DNA of 64,000 nucleotides, taken from NCBI GenBank assembly GCA_034620365.1, contig JAQGEQ010000131.1, positions 159,592-223,591 of the forward strand, given 5' to 3'. Positions 27,301 to 39,265 of this stretch are shown in pieces. The translations under genes and the position numbers were made by a program. Positions within the stretch are counted from its first letter, which is position 1. Every line of letters begins with the position of its first letter. The notes below the pieces were generated by a model that saw nothing but the letters and a program-made list of their open reading frames with translations, was not told the DNA's origin and made no database searches. The stretch is from Pegea sp. RAD2-039 (taxonomy: Eukaryota; Chordata; Thaliacea; Salpida; Salpidae).

Positions 27301-28340
27301 TTCATAAATATCAATTTCATTAATTTTTTTTACTAAAGTATATTCCTATAGTTAACTGCATTTTAACAAACTAAATTAACAATGATTACGTTTTTAACTA
27401 GCTTGAGAGCAAAAAAAATTCTACATTTTTTTCTGGTGAAATTGTTGAAAGATCGTTGAAATGTTTATTGGTGTAATTCAATAACTAGTAATCAAGTAAA
27501 ACTCATACCGCACAATTAGTACATCAAACCAGTTGCAACTTGGAGTCAATCCTGTTGCTTAAAAAGAAGTTGAACCGTTATAATGTTGCCAACATTGTCA
27601 TTTCTAAACTGTGACTTTTTTCTTTAAATGTTTTAAATCTGAATTACAAAAGTTTGTCATTTGAAACACTAAATATTCACTTGGTTCCTAAATACAAGAT
27701 CATGATTAAGTGTTTTAACTAGATCATAAGAAACTGTTTTCATAATTGCAGCTATTTATTCATTTTTTATAGTTTTCCTGAATGATGAATTCCTTATCTC
27801 AACTTTTCAATAATATCATTCTACTAAAAGGTTTAACAATTCAAAATGACTTTTAATCGATAATAAAATTTATAATTTTTTCAACATTATCTTATTTGGT
27901 CCTTTAAGTTTTTTGTGTTTTGATATTGGTTGTTAATAAACCTAATTTAAAAAAAATCAATATTAGTTTGCTTAACAATAAAAACAAACTAAAATCATAA
28001 ACTTTGACAAATATTGTACAAAACAATTGTACATTGTTACAAATTACAAAATTACAAATGGTAAATTTTTATTGTAAAAGCTCGGCCGAAAACGGTGATT
28101 TGGATTTGCTATGAGTGATAATAATAAAGATAAAGTAAGAAAAAGTGAGACGCAAAGAAACTAATCGAGCAACACACAATGAAATGCAAAATAAAAAACA
28201 GTTAAAATTTCTCTTTTTTTTGAAGCTAGTTTTTTTCTTTTTCAGTTTATTTGGAAAAGTAACCACCGTGTAGAACAAGAAAATATGATATATTTTATCT
28301 ATTATCTATCAATAACAGGTTGTGTTATTGAATATATTTT
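27301..28340. other. spacer with exon-like islands
   Basis: At 27500-27620 a plus-strand frame of about 40 codons with unusually varied codons (contains SCNLESILLLKKKLNRYNVA) ends at a TGA; its upstream limit could be an AG acceptor near 27490. At about 27645-27700 a short block matches 38745-38795 in reverse. A GC-richer stretch at 28080-28180 has no long frame. These could be remnants of one gene, but I cannot connect them. Confidence 0.35.
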
Positions 28341-28343
28341 CAA

Positions 28344-28634
28344 ATGTTAATATTAATGACAAGAGTTGAAAATAAGATATTTGCAGAACGTCAATTTTTT
28401 GATAAAGTTTATCGACAGATTGTCGATTCCAAAAATAATAAATGCTGCTGTGGAGGCTCACTAACAGAAGAAAATAGTGACAAATTCGAACAATTAGTTC
28501 TCTGTCTTATCAAATGCTTTCGATCTAGTATTTGTCAGGAGGAAAGTATTTTTTCAAACTTTTATTTTTCTCTATTAGTTTCATTTTCTAAAAACTGTGA
28601 GACATTTTTTATTTCTTTGACATCAATCTTATAG
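28344..28634 (+). CDS. unknown 96-residue open frame, possible exon
   Basis: It starts at ATG and ends at TAG, with mixed codon use that contrasts with the A/T spacer. It has a cysteine-rich patch, KCCCGG, near residue 33, an acidic middle and a hydrophobic C-terminal third. No domain is recognised. An AG acceptor with a pyrimidine-poor tract lies just upstream at about 28318, so it may be an internal or first coding exon. It sits immediately left of the duplicated segment's partial copy; it is not repeated elsewhere in the window. Confidence 0.35.
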   Translation: MLILMTRVENKIFAERQFFDKVYRQIVDSKNNKCCCGGSLTEENSDKFEQLVLCLIKCFRSSICQEESIFSNFYFSLLVSFSKNCETFFISLTSIL

Positions 28635-28684
28635 AAGATTATTTCTTACTTCTAGGTGTGAAATACATTTTAGTTTCAATTTTT

Positions 28685-29696
28685 CAAGTATTTCTTTAAT
28701 GTTAAACAAATGAAAATACTTTTTATGTAAAGCTAGTTGTATGAGTTAGAATAAAAACTTTACAATTATTTAAAAATAATGTTTTATAAGTTCAAAATCT
28801 TTGAGCAAGACTATTTATCTAACAGATATAAGGATAAGACATTTACAACTTTACAAAATATGAAAATAAAACTATTATGGGGACATCTTGTGGCTGGGAA
28901 ATAAATTTTAAAATGCAATATTATTCTGAAAAATTTTATAATTTACAGTCTAATAAATTAAATTACAATAAAAGTGAGACAGACTGCAAATAATTTGTTG
29001 ATTATTTTAATTGATTTGATTGAAGTAATTTTTTTTCTGACTTTAAATAAATTGTCATGGTAGAAGTTGTTATAACATTGTTCTATTTAATCTGACTAAT
29101 GTTATTCTAACCTTATTTAGTTATTGTTTGAAAGCAGTTGATTAAAATTAGTTTTTTTATTTAGTATATGATATAATATTTATATATTAGATTATTTTTA
29201 TATAGTTATATACTATTAGTGAATTATAGTTTGCATTATTTGGTTATTTTGGAGAATAATGTTTGTTTGATTACGTCACACATAACGTTTTTGAACACAA
29301 TATTTTTTGCAATGATTTTTTGAAACTTAATCAAAATTCATAGTTTAGTAATTGAGAATTGTCTTTAACTATAAATAAAGAAATCAAAAGATTTTTATCT
29401 TCGAAGCTATAAGTTGAAACAAAAGAATTCAGTTTAAAATCACTTAAATGTATTCATTATGAGAACATGCAATACTGAAACAATCATAAAAATTTTTATC
29501 TTTAATGACTTGAAAAGTTGTTTATAAATTTTAAAAACAAATATTGTTTATGTTTACAAAATGACTTTATTAATGTTTTAGCACTGATTAAAAACTTTTT
29601 TTTTTTTCAATCCTTACACTTAGTTAAGAAAAATATTTTGAAACCAATTTTTTTCATTTTTCTGAAGTTTATATAATTCAGTAAAAAATTGTAATT
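28685..29696 (+). repeat. older partial copy of the segment's left end
   Basis: This ~1-kb stretch aligns with 6175-7100 and with 29697-30670 that follows directly, so the left end of the segment is tandemly doubled here. It is more diverged than the neighbour and closest to the left end of copy C, sharing GAGCAAGACTATTTATCT-like and CTTCGAAGCTATAAG-like variants with it. Confidence 0.7.
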
Positions 29697-30242
29697 CTTT
29701 AATGTTAAACATATTAAAAATACTTTTTATATAAAGCTAGTTGTGTGAGTTTGAATAAAAATTTTATAAATATTAAAAAAATAATGTTTTGTAAGTTCAA
29801 ACATTTTGACCTATTTATCTAACAGATGTATGGTTACAACATTTGAAATTTAATAAAATATGAAAATAATACTATTATAAGAACATTTTGTTGCTAGAAA
29901 TAAATATCAATATGCAATTAAATTCTAAAATTTTTTGTAGTTTAGTGTCTACTAAAATAAATTCCAATAAAAGTGAGAAAAACTGCAAATAATTTGTTGA
30001 ATTCAGTTTTTCTCTGACTTTTCATAAATTTACATGGTAGAAAATGTTGGAAAACCTTTTTTCTTTATTCTTACTAATGTTATTCTAAACTTATTTAAGT
30101 ATTAAACAAAAACCAGTTTATTCAAATTAATCTCATAGTTATTATATATAAATGCAAATATATTGAAAAAATTACTGTATTTTATTTTACAATATTGCTG
30201 TGAATCATAGCTTACGTTCTTTGGTTACTTGAGGCAAAACGT

Positions 30243-30440
30243 TTGTTTGATTATGAAACACATAACGCTTTAAAATATAGAATTTGTTGTAATGATTTTA
30301 TGAAACATGATCAAGCTTCAAATTTTAGTTATAGAGAACTGTCTTTAAGTATAAATAAAGAAATCAAATTATTTTTATCACAGAGACTATCAGTTGAAAC
30401 AAAAGAATTCAGTTTAAAATCACCTCAATATAATCATTAG
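30243..30440 (+). pseudogene. 65-codon open stretch of unknown origin (copy B)
   Basis: Counterpart of 6672-6869 with identical length and stop position but about a dozen replacement differences. It opens on TTG. The preserved frame most simply reflects recent duplication. No domain is recognised. Confidence 0.2.
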
Positions 30441-32933
30441 AAGAACATGTAATATTGAAACAATAAAGACAATTTTTACGTTCAATGATTTGAATTGTTG
30501 TTTAAATATTTTTTCTAACATATTGTTTATGTTTACTTAAGGACTCTTTTGGTCTTATAGACTTGCTTAGAAGGTTTTATAATTTTTTTCTAAACTATTT
30601 ACATAGTTCAACAACTAATCTGAAAACAAATTATTCATTTTTAAAGGTTTTTTAATTCAGTGAAAAACATTATCCGCTAATTTTGATCAGTTTCAATTGT
30701 TTATCAGAACAGAAATAACTAAACATTGCAAATATCAAAGATACTATTGATGTAATATTTATTAAATAACTTTTAGTTCTTTAAACATCTTAGATATAAA
30801 TCTCATCTTAATACTTTCATTCTGAATTTAGTGAATCACTGTGAAATACTATTGCTATTTTATACCCGTAGTTATTTCTTAGCAAGTACAAGTTTAGATA
30901 ATGAATATTACAATTTAATTAACTATTAATGTGTAGTGGTTTACTAATTTAGAAAACAAGTTTCAAAAGAAATAATAGTTTTTTACATGAATCTTTTCGG
31001 TCAATATTCAAATAAATAAGTTTGCAATTATATTATTGATACTTGGTATTCATAAACTTCTTTATAAAATTTTTATTTTTGATTGCTTTTTATTTTTAAA
31101 TAAAAAATGTATAATTGCTTTGTACATTTTAAACAAAACTTTGCAAAGAAAGTTATTACATGAAAATTGTTCTTAGAAATTTTATAATGAAATTTTTTGA
31201 AATTGCAGAAAATTTCAAATTTTAAAAATACTTCAAGCGCCAGTTAGCGAAACTAAAAAACAATCTTACATTTTATTGGTTTTTATGAAATTTATTTGCA
31301 TAAATTTTATATTATAGAGAAATAGAATTACTTATAAATAAATATATCTCTTAAAAAAGTATTGCAGAAATTGTATTTACAACACATTTGTTATAATTCT
31401 AAAATGAAATAAAAAGAAGATATTACTAACAACCTTATTTTCACACAAAAATGCTTTACCAATTATTAAATATAAACAATTTTATATTGATGTAATTTTT
31501 ACTAAAACAAAATTATTGATATTATTTCTGCTTTTAAAAAAATTTGAAATTTTAAGGTCAAACTAATTATAAGCATCTTTAATACTATAAAAATCAAATA
31601 CAATTACTAAATCAAGATTTTACATTTGTAATCAAAAACCATTTATTATTTAAGACATGCATATATCCGTTTCAAACAATTTAAACATATTAAACAGTTT
31701 TCAAAATAACTTCTTCTCGCTACACACTACTTTAGTGGGTTTATAAATGTCAAACTTTATACTGAAGAAATAAGATATAGTCTATAAAAATTGAAAACTT
31801 GTATTTTAAAGTATACAATAGAAAATGTTAGAAAATGTTGTTTGTGTAACTCCATAGTAAACACAAGAAACTTCAGTTTTGTAACTACAATTGCAATCAA
31901 ACGATTATGTTAAGCAGTTTACTATTGACATAGTCATACAGATAAACAATATTAACATAAAAACTAATTTGAAAATTTGGTTTCGATATAATTTGGAATA
32001 ATTAGTTTGTATCACTTTATGCAAATTTATAAAATATATTTCTGGTAACTAATAAGGTATTTCTAGATATATTCCACTTAAAATTGTGAATTAGATTTAC
32101 TTTCGTTTATCAAATTTGTCTCTTTGTTTTCCAGAATATTTTTTGCTGACAGTAGTACCTTACAGCTTTATGTATATTTGCTGCAGTCAATCTAAGATAA
32201 ATAATAGTTTTTGGAAGAAAAATATATTTTGATTTTTAAAGCCAAGTTAAAAAAAAACTTATTTTCCCAAAATTATGATTTATATTCCTAAAAATTGGCT
32301 TCTGGTAGAACGATCTAAAAATATATTTTAACTTTCTTTCCAAAAAAAGTTAAACACCAAACTTCAACTGATCAATTTAAAAACAATGCTTAGTAATTAT
32401 AAAAGTGTATTTGCTTATTTTTTTATTTACATATCTGCTTATATATAACATATTTTTCAGGTAAACATTTATTTCAAATCATCAAAAATTCGAAGAAAAG
32501 AGCAGAAAACTCAGCATTAAGAGATGTTACAAAACGTTTAATAGAAATATCTAAAGATAACGTTGAATGCTAAAGACTTTTTGTCAAATGTTGTCAATTA
32601 GAAAGCTTTTGTCAGGCTATTTTGAATTGTTTACTTAAATTTCTGTTGTAGTATTGAATATGGCAATAAACCACTTTAAAATTTACTTAAGATATTTTCT
32701 TGTAAAATATATATTTATTCTGTAAGAAACTGTGAATAATTGTTTTTGGGTCAATTTTAATTCTTTTTGAAAATAAACTATAATTTTATTTTGCATAGAA
32801 ATCAACAAAAAGTTAATTCAGATTACAATCGAATTGATTTGTATATAATATATTGTTTTTTTTTAACTTTTTATTACACTAAAAGCTAAAACGTTTTGTT
32901 TACATGTAGCTCAACAAGTTGAAACTGAATTTA

Positions 32934-33716
32934 ATGGACGACAAAGAATTTGATTGCATGCGAAAGTTGTTACCAAACGAAAGTAACATCAGAGGTGAAA
33001 CACCTAACAAGAAAAATGATAATGAATGTGTTAGGGAATTTGATAGCTGGCACGGAATTAACTTTGATGAAGTCAGTTTAAACAATGAAATAGAAAATAA
33101 AATAACTAAGAAAAGCGTTTCTACCAAAATTAGTGCTTCAGCAGAAAATAGTGGAAAAGAAGAAAACAAAATTTTGTTTAAGAAAATTTCAAATGGCAAA
33201 GACAAATATGAATGTTTGATTTGTTGTAGACGCTTTAGTTACAGATCTCAGTTTATTGTTCACGAAAGAATTCATACTGGAGAGAAACCATATGAATGTA
33301 TTGTTTGTAGAAAAAAGTTTAGTAAAAAATCACATCGCTTATCACATGAAAGAATACATACTGGTGAGAAACCATTTGAATGTATTGTTTGTGGAAAACA
33401 TTTTAGTCAAAATTCAAACCTCTTAGCACACGAAAGAACTCATACTGGTGAGAAACCATATGAATGTATTGTTTGTGGAAAAAAGTTTAGTCAAAGTTCA
33501 ATCCTCTTAAGACACGAAAGAACACATACTGATGAGAAACCATTTGAATGTATTGTTTGTGGAAAAAATTTTAGTCAAAATTCAAACCTCTTATCACATG
33601 AAAGAACTCATACTGGTGAGAAACCATATGAATGCTTTGTTTGTGGTAAAAAGTTTAGTCGAAATGACCTTCTTTCACAACATAAAATAAGTCATACTGG
33701 TGAAAAACTAATTTAA
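32934..33716 (+). CDS. C2H2 zinc-finger protein, six fingers (copy B)
   Basis: A 260-residue paralogue of the protein at 9363, same start, length and stop. The N-terminal 91 residues are polar and lack a known effector domain. Six 28-residue C2H2 fingers follow from residue 92; here finger 1 keeps the canonical CLIC pair, so all six have full zinc ligands. Linker 4 is TDEKP instead of TGEKP. Helix positions -1/2/3/6 of fingers 2-6 are K-S-H-S, Q-S-N-A, Q-S-I-R, Q-S-N-S and R-D-L-Q. Compared with copy A the changes fall on contact positions 3 and 6 of fingers 2-5 while finger 6 is unchanged. By family knowledge it should be a nuclear DNA-binding regulator; the target is unknown. In the N-terminal part seven of eight changed codons are replacements, which argues against strong purifying selection. 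Confidence 0.75.
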   Translation: MDDKEFDCMRKLLPNESNIRGETPNKKNDNECVREFDSWHGINFDEVSLNNEIENKITKKSVSTKISASAENSGKEENKILFKKISNGKDKYECLICCRRFSYRSQFIVHERIHTGEKPYECIVCRKKFSKKSHRLSHERIHTGEKPFECIVCGKHFSQNSNLLAHERTHTGEKPYECIVCGKKFSQSSILLRHERTHTDEKPFECIVCGKNFSQNSNLLSHERTHTGEKPYECFVCGKKFSRNDLLSQHKISHTGEKLI

Positions 33717-33791
33717 TGAATTGTTTGTGGAAATCAATTTCGCCATCATGCAAGTCTTTCGTACCATCAAACAACTTCCATTAATTAGATT
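33717..33791 (+). pseudogene. truncated seventh zinc finger after the stop (copy B)
   Basis: Same remnant as downstream of copy A: after TAA-TGA the frame reads IVCGNQF and a YHQTT tail. The shared nonsense codons show that the six-finger form is ancestral to the copies. Confidence 0.6.
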
Positions 33792-35429
33792 CAAAGTAAT
33801 CAGAAAAAAGATCATATAAAGATCAATTTTGTGTCATCCTAGTTTTTAGTATTTCTTGTTTTATTTTTATTATTTTTCTAACAACATTTTAGAGTTTCGT
33901 TGGTTTTAAGTATTTCTGATTTTTCCTTGTAATTTCAGCAAAAAACGTTTATGTTTATTTAAACGGTTATTTATGGTTATAGTAACTCTTTAGTGTTATT
34001 GACTATATACTTGAAAGCTTTTATCTCTTATTTTTGTAACTTTTAATTTGCAAACGGTTAATTGGTGTAAATCAATTTTCAATCTCTTAAATAGATAAAC
34101 AAAAGTTGGTTAAATAATGAACTTACAGAGCAGAATTTAGATAAATGTGAAAGTGTTAAATATTACAATGTAGCAATGTTACTCTTTTTAAGAAAAGGAA
34201 TTTTGCAAGTTTTGCTTATAATAAAATAAAATTAAAATAGCAAATAATCGAGTATTTTGATGTAAGTGGCAACAATAAACATTATTTTAAAACAAAATTA
34301 CTAAACTTATATTTTCTATCACAATTTTAAGAAATGTAACAAATTTTTACGTAGTGAACGAGTCGAGAAAAGATCTTAGGTTTAAATAATTGATATTTTA
34401 TTAATCATTTATATCTCATAAAATTTTGAGATGCTTGATTTTGAATTAGAATGCATAAAATAAAAGAGTTCATATGCAACCTTTTAGTAAGGTAACTAAC
34501 ATTCAAACCAAGAAGCAAACGAACAATATTTAGTAGTTGTGGAAGCACAAGGAATATCTTCAAAAAAATTAATGAAATTTATGTGATACAGCTTAACCTC
34601 TAAAGATCTCAATTATGAGAATAAGAAAATTTAAAATAAATTCATACTGTTTGGAAAAATAGATTTTCAAATAGAAAAAAGAATAGTATTTTTAATCACA
34701 CTATAGTTAAATAAATGTGTTTAATTAAATAAACCTAAATAGATACTGGTATTATATAGCATGTAAACGCGATGATAACATTTTATTTGAGTCTTATTAT
34801 GAGAAAATGAAAAGTTTTTTTGAAAAATTAAAAGATTATTCGATATTTTTTAACAAATCGTTTGATAAAAATTTGTTTCAGATTTTATTATAAGTACCAT
34901 AAACATAATGAATTGTGATTTAACTTATAACTTAAATTAGATTTCACTATAGATTGCTAGTTTACTGCTAACTAGCGGAGGTTTAATTTCTTGTATAAAA
35001 TTTTTGTTATACACTTTGCTGTAAACGAAATAAATAATTTATATGTTTGGTTATTGTGTTGTTTTTTTTAAATATATAATATTGTTTTTAAGGTAAGAAT
35101 TATTTCAGGAAAAAAAAATCTAAGTTTATTTTTTTCCTGAAATTTTTCTTTGAAATATTTTTGCCGAACAATTAAGATTAAATAATATTAAAAAAATAAA
35201 AACAATTTAAAATTCATCTTCAGTCAACTATATTAGAGAATATTTCAAAATCTTAAAACGAAAAGAATATATAATTTGTAAAAGGTTATCATTCACTAAT
35301 ATTATCACTAACTTCCTTTCTTAATTTTACTGCAATTTTATTTTAAAGTTGTTTAATTCAGTTATAAAACAAAATTTTTTTCATAATTTTAATAATCTAG
35401 GCTAATAAGTTAGGCTAACTAAGATCGAT

Positions 35430-35745
35430 ATAATTTTCGGATGTTTTTAAGTGGAATAGAAAAATTTTTGACTTTTGAAGCATTTATAGAGATTTGAGGT
35501 TAATACTGGGAACAAGAAAACAATCTTCAAACAACATATTATCTTTACTTTGAAAAACTATTTTCTTTAACACTTTCTTCCAATGTATAAACATAATCAC
35601 TAAGCTGTAAGCTCTTATAGATACTTTTGTTTAAATATAAACCAGTTATAATAATTATATTAAACTCGATAGTCTTGATACTTGCATAATTGCAAGAACA
35701 AACCAACTCAATTAACCAATCAAAACAAACTAAAGTTGACTTAAG
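35430..35745 (-). pseudogene. inverted fragment of gene X (copy B)
   Basis: On the minus strand it corresponds to about 36450-36710 of the forward gene, containing LYLNKSIYKSLQLSDYVYTL-like sequence. It is the direct equivalent of the right end of copy A but is cut off at about 35745. From there a forward copy begins after about 10 bases, giving a head-to-head inverted arrangement. Confidence 0.65.
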
Positions 35746-35754
35746 TGTGCAAAA

Positions 35755-37854
35755 ATTGCTTTACCTAGATGCGTTTATTGGATATCTCAAGATGATAATT
35801 TTAAGGTATATAAGCTAAAAGATTTTAATGTAAGTAACTTTTCATATGAAATGGTTTTAGTAAAAATATTTTTTCACTTTGGAGTTGCATATTCTTCAAA
35901 GAAAAATAAATCAGTGAAAGATCATTTTGTTTGTTTGCAACTTTTGAAACATTGTTTGATAAATGCTGAAAGTTTGGATTCATCTAAAACTTTGCTGAAC
36001 TTTAGGACAATTTCTTTCTTGTCACAAATTCTAAAGGTGTTTATAACAACTTCAAAAACAAACTTTAAGCAAAATAACAAAAGATTTGCTGAGTTTGTAA
36101 AATACTTTTCTTTCTCTTCATCCCCGACAAATACGTCACACTCTCAATATGGTTTAAATAAACTACAAACGTAACTGTCATTATTAGATGGGTATGCTAC
36201 CAAAACCATATATTTTCAACAGTGCCAACTTTGTTACTCTTCAGCTTATGAGAAAACAGCAACATTTATTAGAGAACTTGTAATGTATTGTGACTTGCTT
36301 CTATTTGTCCAATTATCAAATGCAAATCAAATATATGTTCTTAGACAAATTTTTTGCTCAAAAGAGATTCACAAATTATGCGAAACTGAATTTACCAAGC
36401 ATGTAATTGAGACTGAGAAATCATTGATTATTACGCTTTCGTCAGCTTTAGTTTGTTTTGATTGGTTAATACAGTTGGTTTGTTCTTACAAATTTCCAGG
36501 CTTTAAATCTAATGAATTGAAGAAGATTGCAAACGGTTTATATGTAAACAAAAGTATCTATAAGAGATTAGAGTTCAGTCATTATGAGTACAAACTGGGA
36601 GAAAGTCTTGGAGGAAAACAAAAACATGTTTTTCTTAGCAATGAAGGTATAATTTCTCTTATGAATGATGTTTTTTGTTTTCAGTATCAAACTCAACGAT
36701 TTTAAAATGCTTGAGAGATCAAAACACATACCGGTCTATTTCTAAATGTTTGAGGATGATATTGTTGTTAGTTACTCTTGCTTTTGCTCTAAAGAAACAA
36801 CTGAATATTTGTTTAGTCAAACTGCTGATTAATATTGATAGGAAAATGTCGCAAGATTGCTTTTTAAACAAAAAAAATACGAAGGAATACTCAAGTGGTG
36901 AAAAATGTCAATTTTTAGATAAAATGTTTTATACAGTTATTGATAAAACAAAGAAATATGACAATTTGTTTGTAAAATACGTGATGCTTAAAACGTTTTT
37001 TGATTGTTTATTGCATCAATTGCTTTTATCACCATATAAAACTACACTAGATTTATTTGCTTTTGTTGAGTTTCCGTTTGAATACACAATTTTCCAAATT
37101 GAAAAACCAGATTCATCACAAAACTATTTAGACCTTTTTTTATACTTTGATAAAGAAAGACATCGTTTTATTGGTCTTACCAGTTCTATCTTACAGGATG
37201 ATTTCTTAAGATTGCCTGTAAATTTTATTGCCACAGAATCAAAAAAGATAAATGATTTCAAAAAGGATATAATCCTGAAATTTCACCAGCATTCACAAAT
37301 TCCGAAGGAAGAAATTGAGCCGATTTTTAAATCAATATTTTTACTAAAACGAAAAGTTTGGTTGTTTACTTTGCTAGCTGCTAAGTTCATCGATTATACA
37401 AAAGAACATAAGAGACATGTAATAATAAAGTTAAAATTTTTTCTTACGGGAACGAGTTTCCATTATTGTATTGGATGGAATAATTTAAGTATGATAAATT
37501 TTGAAGGATGGCTGATAATGATAAGAAGTTTGATGATAAATAATTCAAATTCTGCTAAATTAATAGTAGAAATTTTACAAAATTTCTTCTTATTTGAAGA
37601 GTTTGCCTAGCTTGTTGGATGATAGAATTACTCCATCTAATGAAGAATGTTTTTTTAAACTAATTACCTGCATTCTAGTAACTGTTGAAGAAGTATGCAA
37701 CAGTTTTAATGAAAGCTCTGCTTTTAATTTACAGACCAATTTGTTGAATGAATACTTATCAGTTTTAGAAGATATCTCTAAAATAAATAGAAAACAATTT
37801 ACCTTTAAAAATATTTTAAGCAAACTTAACGATCTACCTACAACGCCATCTTGA
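35755..37854 (+). CDS. gene X: multi-exon gene of unknown function, 5' end disrupted
   Basis: One reading path is open across three very short GT-AG introns: exons 35851-36151, 36188-36646, 36685-37565 and 37600-37854, with introns of 36, 38 and 34 nt. From the ATG at 35851 the joined exons total 1896 nt, a 631-residue product. An in-frame TAA at 36172 and an apparent frameshift near 37600 both fall away on splicing, which supports the introns. The frame is open upstream to 35740 and includes CVYWISQDDNF, also present in the copy-A pseudogene, where about 20 more codons precede it. The true N-terminus is therefore probably cut off at the inversion point. The product looks mostly alpha-helical with scattered cysteines, no signal peptide and no motif I recognise; the last 85 residues loosely recall helical-repeat proteins, too weakly to name. 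Either a working gene with an internal start or a 5'-truncated relic. Confidence 0.5.
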
Positions 37855-38809
37855 ATTGTCTTTAATTGAATTGTGTCTCTTTTAATGTTTATCAATATTT
37901 AACCATGTTGTCTATTTCTTGTATAGTGTTTTAGTAGTATGTGCTTATAGCTTAACATAAATTATAACATGTACTTTTCCAACGTTTGATTATTTTGTGT
38001 TTCAGTTTTAGTTTTCTGTAAGTGACCTGCCATTTGCCACAAATTAAAAAAATGTACGGAAAAATAAAAGAACATATTATTGCTAACTTGAAGTAGTTAT
38101 AAAACTTTGTTGAAGTCAGCAGGAAAAAGGTTAAAATTTTGTTTTAATGAAGATCAAAGTGATAATAGAAAGGTGTTGAGTACAACACTTTAAAATCAAT
38201 GTATAAATATTTTGAACATTATAGAGGCATAGTTTAAATATAAACAATCGATAAAAATAAAATATTATAAAGTAAAGGAAAAATATAAAAAAACTAAAAT
38301 AATGTTTTCTTTCATATTCAGTTACTTAACATTTCCAGAGGTTGTCATAAAAGTCTTAATATCATTTAAAATAATAAATAAATAAAATTTCTAATAATAA
38401 ATGTTTAGAATGATGATCACAGTAGTTAGTTTGGAGAAATTAGATCATTTGAAAGTTGATTGCGTATTGAGGACCGAATTAAGAGTTTATCACTCTGATT
38501 GTAAGTCTTTCGAAAAATTTGATTTTTAATTTTTAAGTCTTTTTAATAAGTATAAAATAAATCAACCAGTAACTGGTGTGCTTGTGAAATGTTTGATCCG
38601 AAAATAAAACAAAATAATAGAAAAATAATTGAACAAAAATAAAAACAAACTTTTGATCGGAAAGGATATGAAAAAATAATAAGCATCTACATAATGCTAG
38701 AATAAGAATTATTCAATAGAATTTCAAAAAAAACAGAATTGTAATTCTGTATAGAGGAACCAAGTGAATGTTTATGGTTTCAAATGACAAATCCCACGAA
38801 GAAAGGTAG
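37855..38809. other. spacer with a possible short exon
   Basis: After gene X comes A/T-rich DNA with several AATAAA-like hexamers. A 42-codon ATG frame at 38401-38529 is listed separately. At 38745-38795 a block matches 27645-27700 in reverse. Confidence 0.5.
38401..38529 (+). CDS. short open frame with a splice donor, possible first exon
   Basis: ATG at 38401 opens 33 codons of varied composition (contains VVSLEKLDHLKVDCVL) before a consensus donor GTAAGT at 38501; read through, the frame ends at TAA 38529. This could be a first coding exon, but I see no matching downstream exon within a few kb. No domain is recognised. Confidence 0.25.
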   Translation: MFRMMITVVSLEKLDHLKVDCVLRTELRVYHSDCKSFEKFDF

Positions 38810-39265
38810 GTTATTACTATGACGTCACATGATTGTTGTTTTCTGAAAAAGTCATACATGGAGATGAAATCTTTTGATCTCGTTTTATGGTTACTTGTAG
38901 TGACGTCATCAAGTAGAAGTTTGGGAAGCTACAGCAGGCAAAAAATTTAAAAAGATCTTAAGATTATTTTGTGAACAAATTTGACGTCATCAACTTTGAT
39001 AAAAAAGAAGTAAAATTAAATTTTGAATCAACAACTGATAAACTGATAAACGGGTAGGATTGATTGACGTCATCATCATCAATGTGATGATAAAATTGAT
39101 TAAGACATTATGATAGTTTATCTTCATATGATATTTGAAGTGGTGATAGCACTGATGATGTCATTAATAACTAGTCATAAGTGTGTGAGTTTACTTTGAA
39201 AACTATTCGAATTAGTCTACGTCATCATAATCCAATCTGATGGCGTCATTAGTTTGAACAGTTTA
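38810..39265 (+). repeat. TGACGTCA-rich dispersed element, copy 1
   Basis: It aligns along its length with 55785-56215. It carries four exact TGACGTCA palindromes (38820, 38901, 38983, 39065) and several near-matches such as TGATGTCA and TGGCGTCA. TGACGTCA is the cAMP-response-element consensus bound by bZIP factors of the CREB/ATF class. In DNA this poor in G+C the density cannot be chance. The sites are followed in most cases by TCA or TCATCA, giving TGACGTCATCA. Confidence 0.75.

Larger units (their letters stand above)
29697..35745 (+). repeat. large segmental duplication, copy B
   Basis: It matches copy A almost base for base from the left non-coding part through zinc-finger gene B to the minus-strand fragment of gene X. 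It stops at about 35745 where X switches to the forward strand. A small extra inverted stretch near 35130 (a sequence and its complement around TTTTTTCCTGAAA) is not in copy A. Confidence 0.85.

Noticed and set aside
35830-35860. A 31-nt intron starting at the perfect donor GTAAGT in gene X
   Set aside because: Removing it places a TAA at the start of the next exon, while reading through stays open.
35851-36174. Reading gene X as a pseudogene broken by a TAA at 36172 and a frameshift at 37.6 kb
   Set aside because: Both defects vanish when 36- and 34-nt GT-AG introns are removed, and the total length stays divisible by three. The missing 5' end remains a concern.
37594-37854. MIF4G (eIF4G-type) or ELYS-type nucleoporin identity for gene X
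   Set aside because: Only loose helical-pattern likeness in short stretches; no family-defining motif. I left it unnamed.
37590-37895. Minus-strand 101-codon frame across the last exon of gene X
   Set aside because: It overlaps the final exon, which has a consistent splice path and better coding character on the plus strand.
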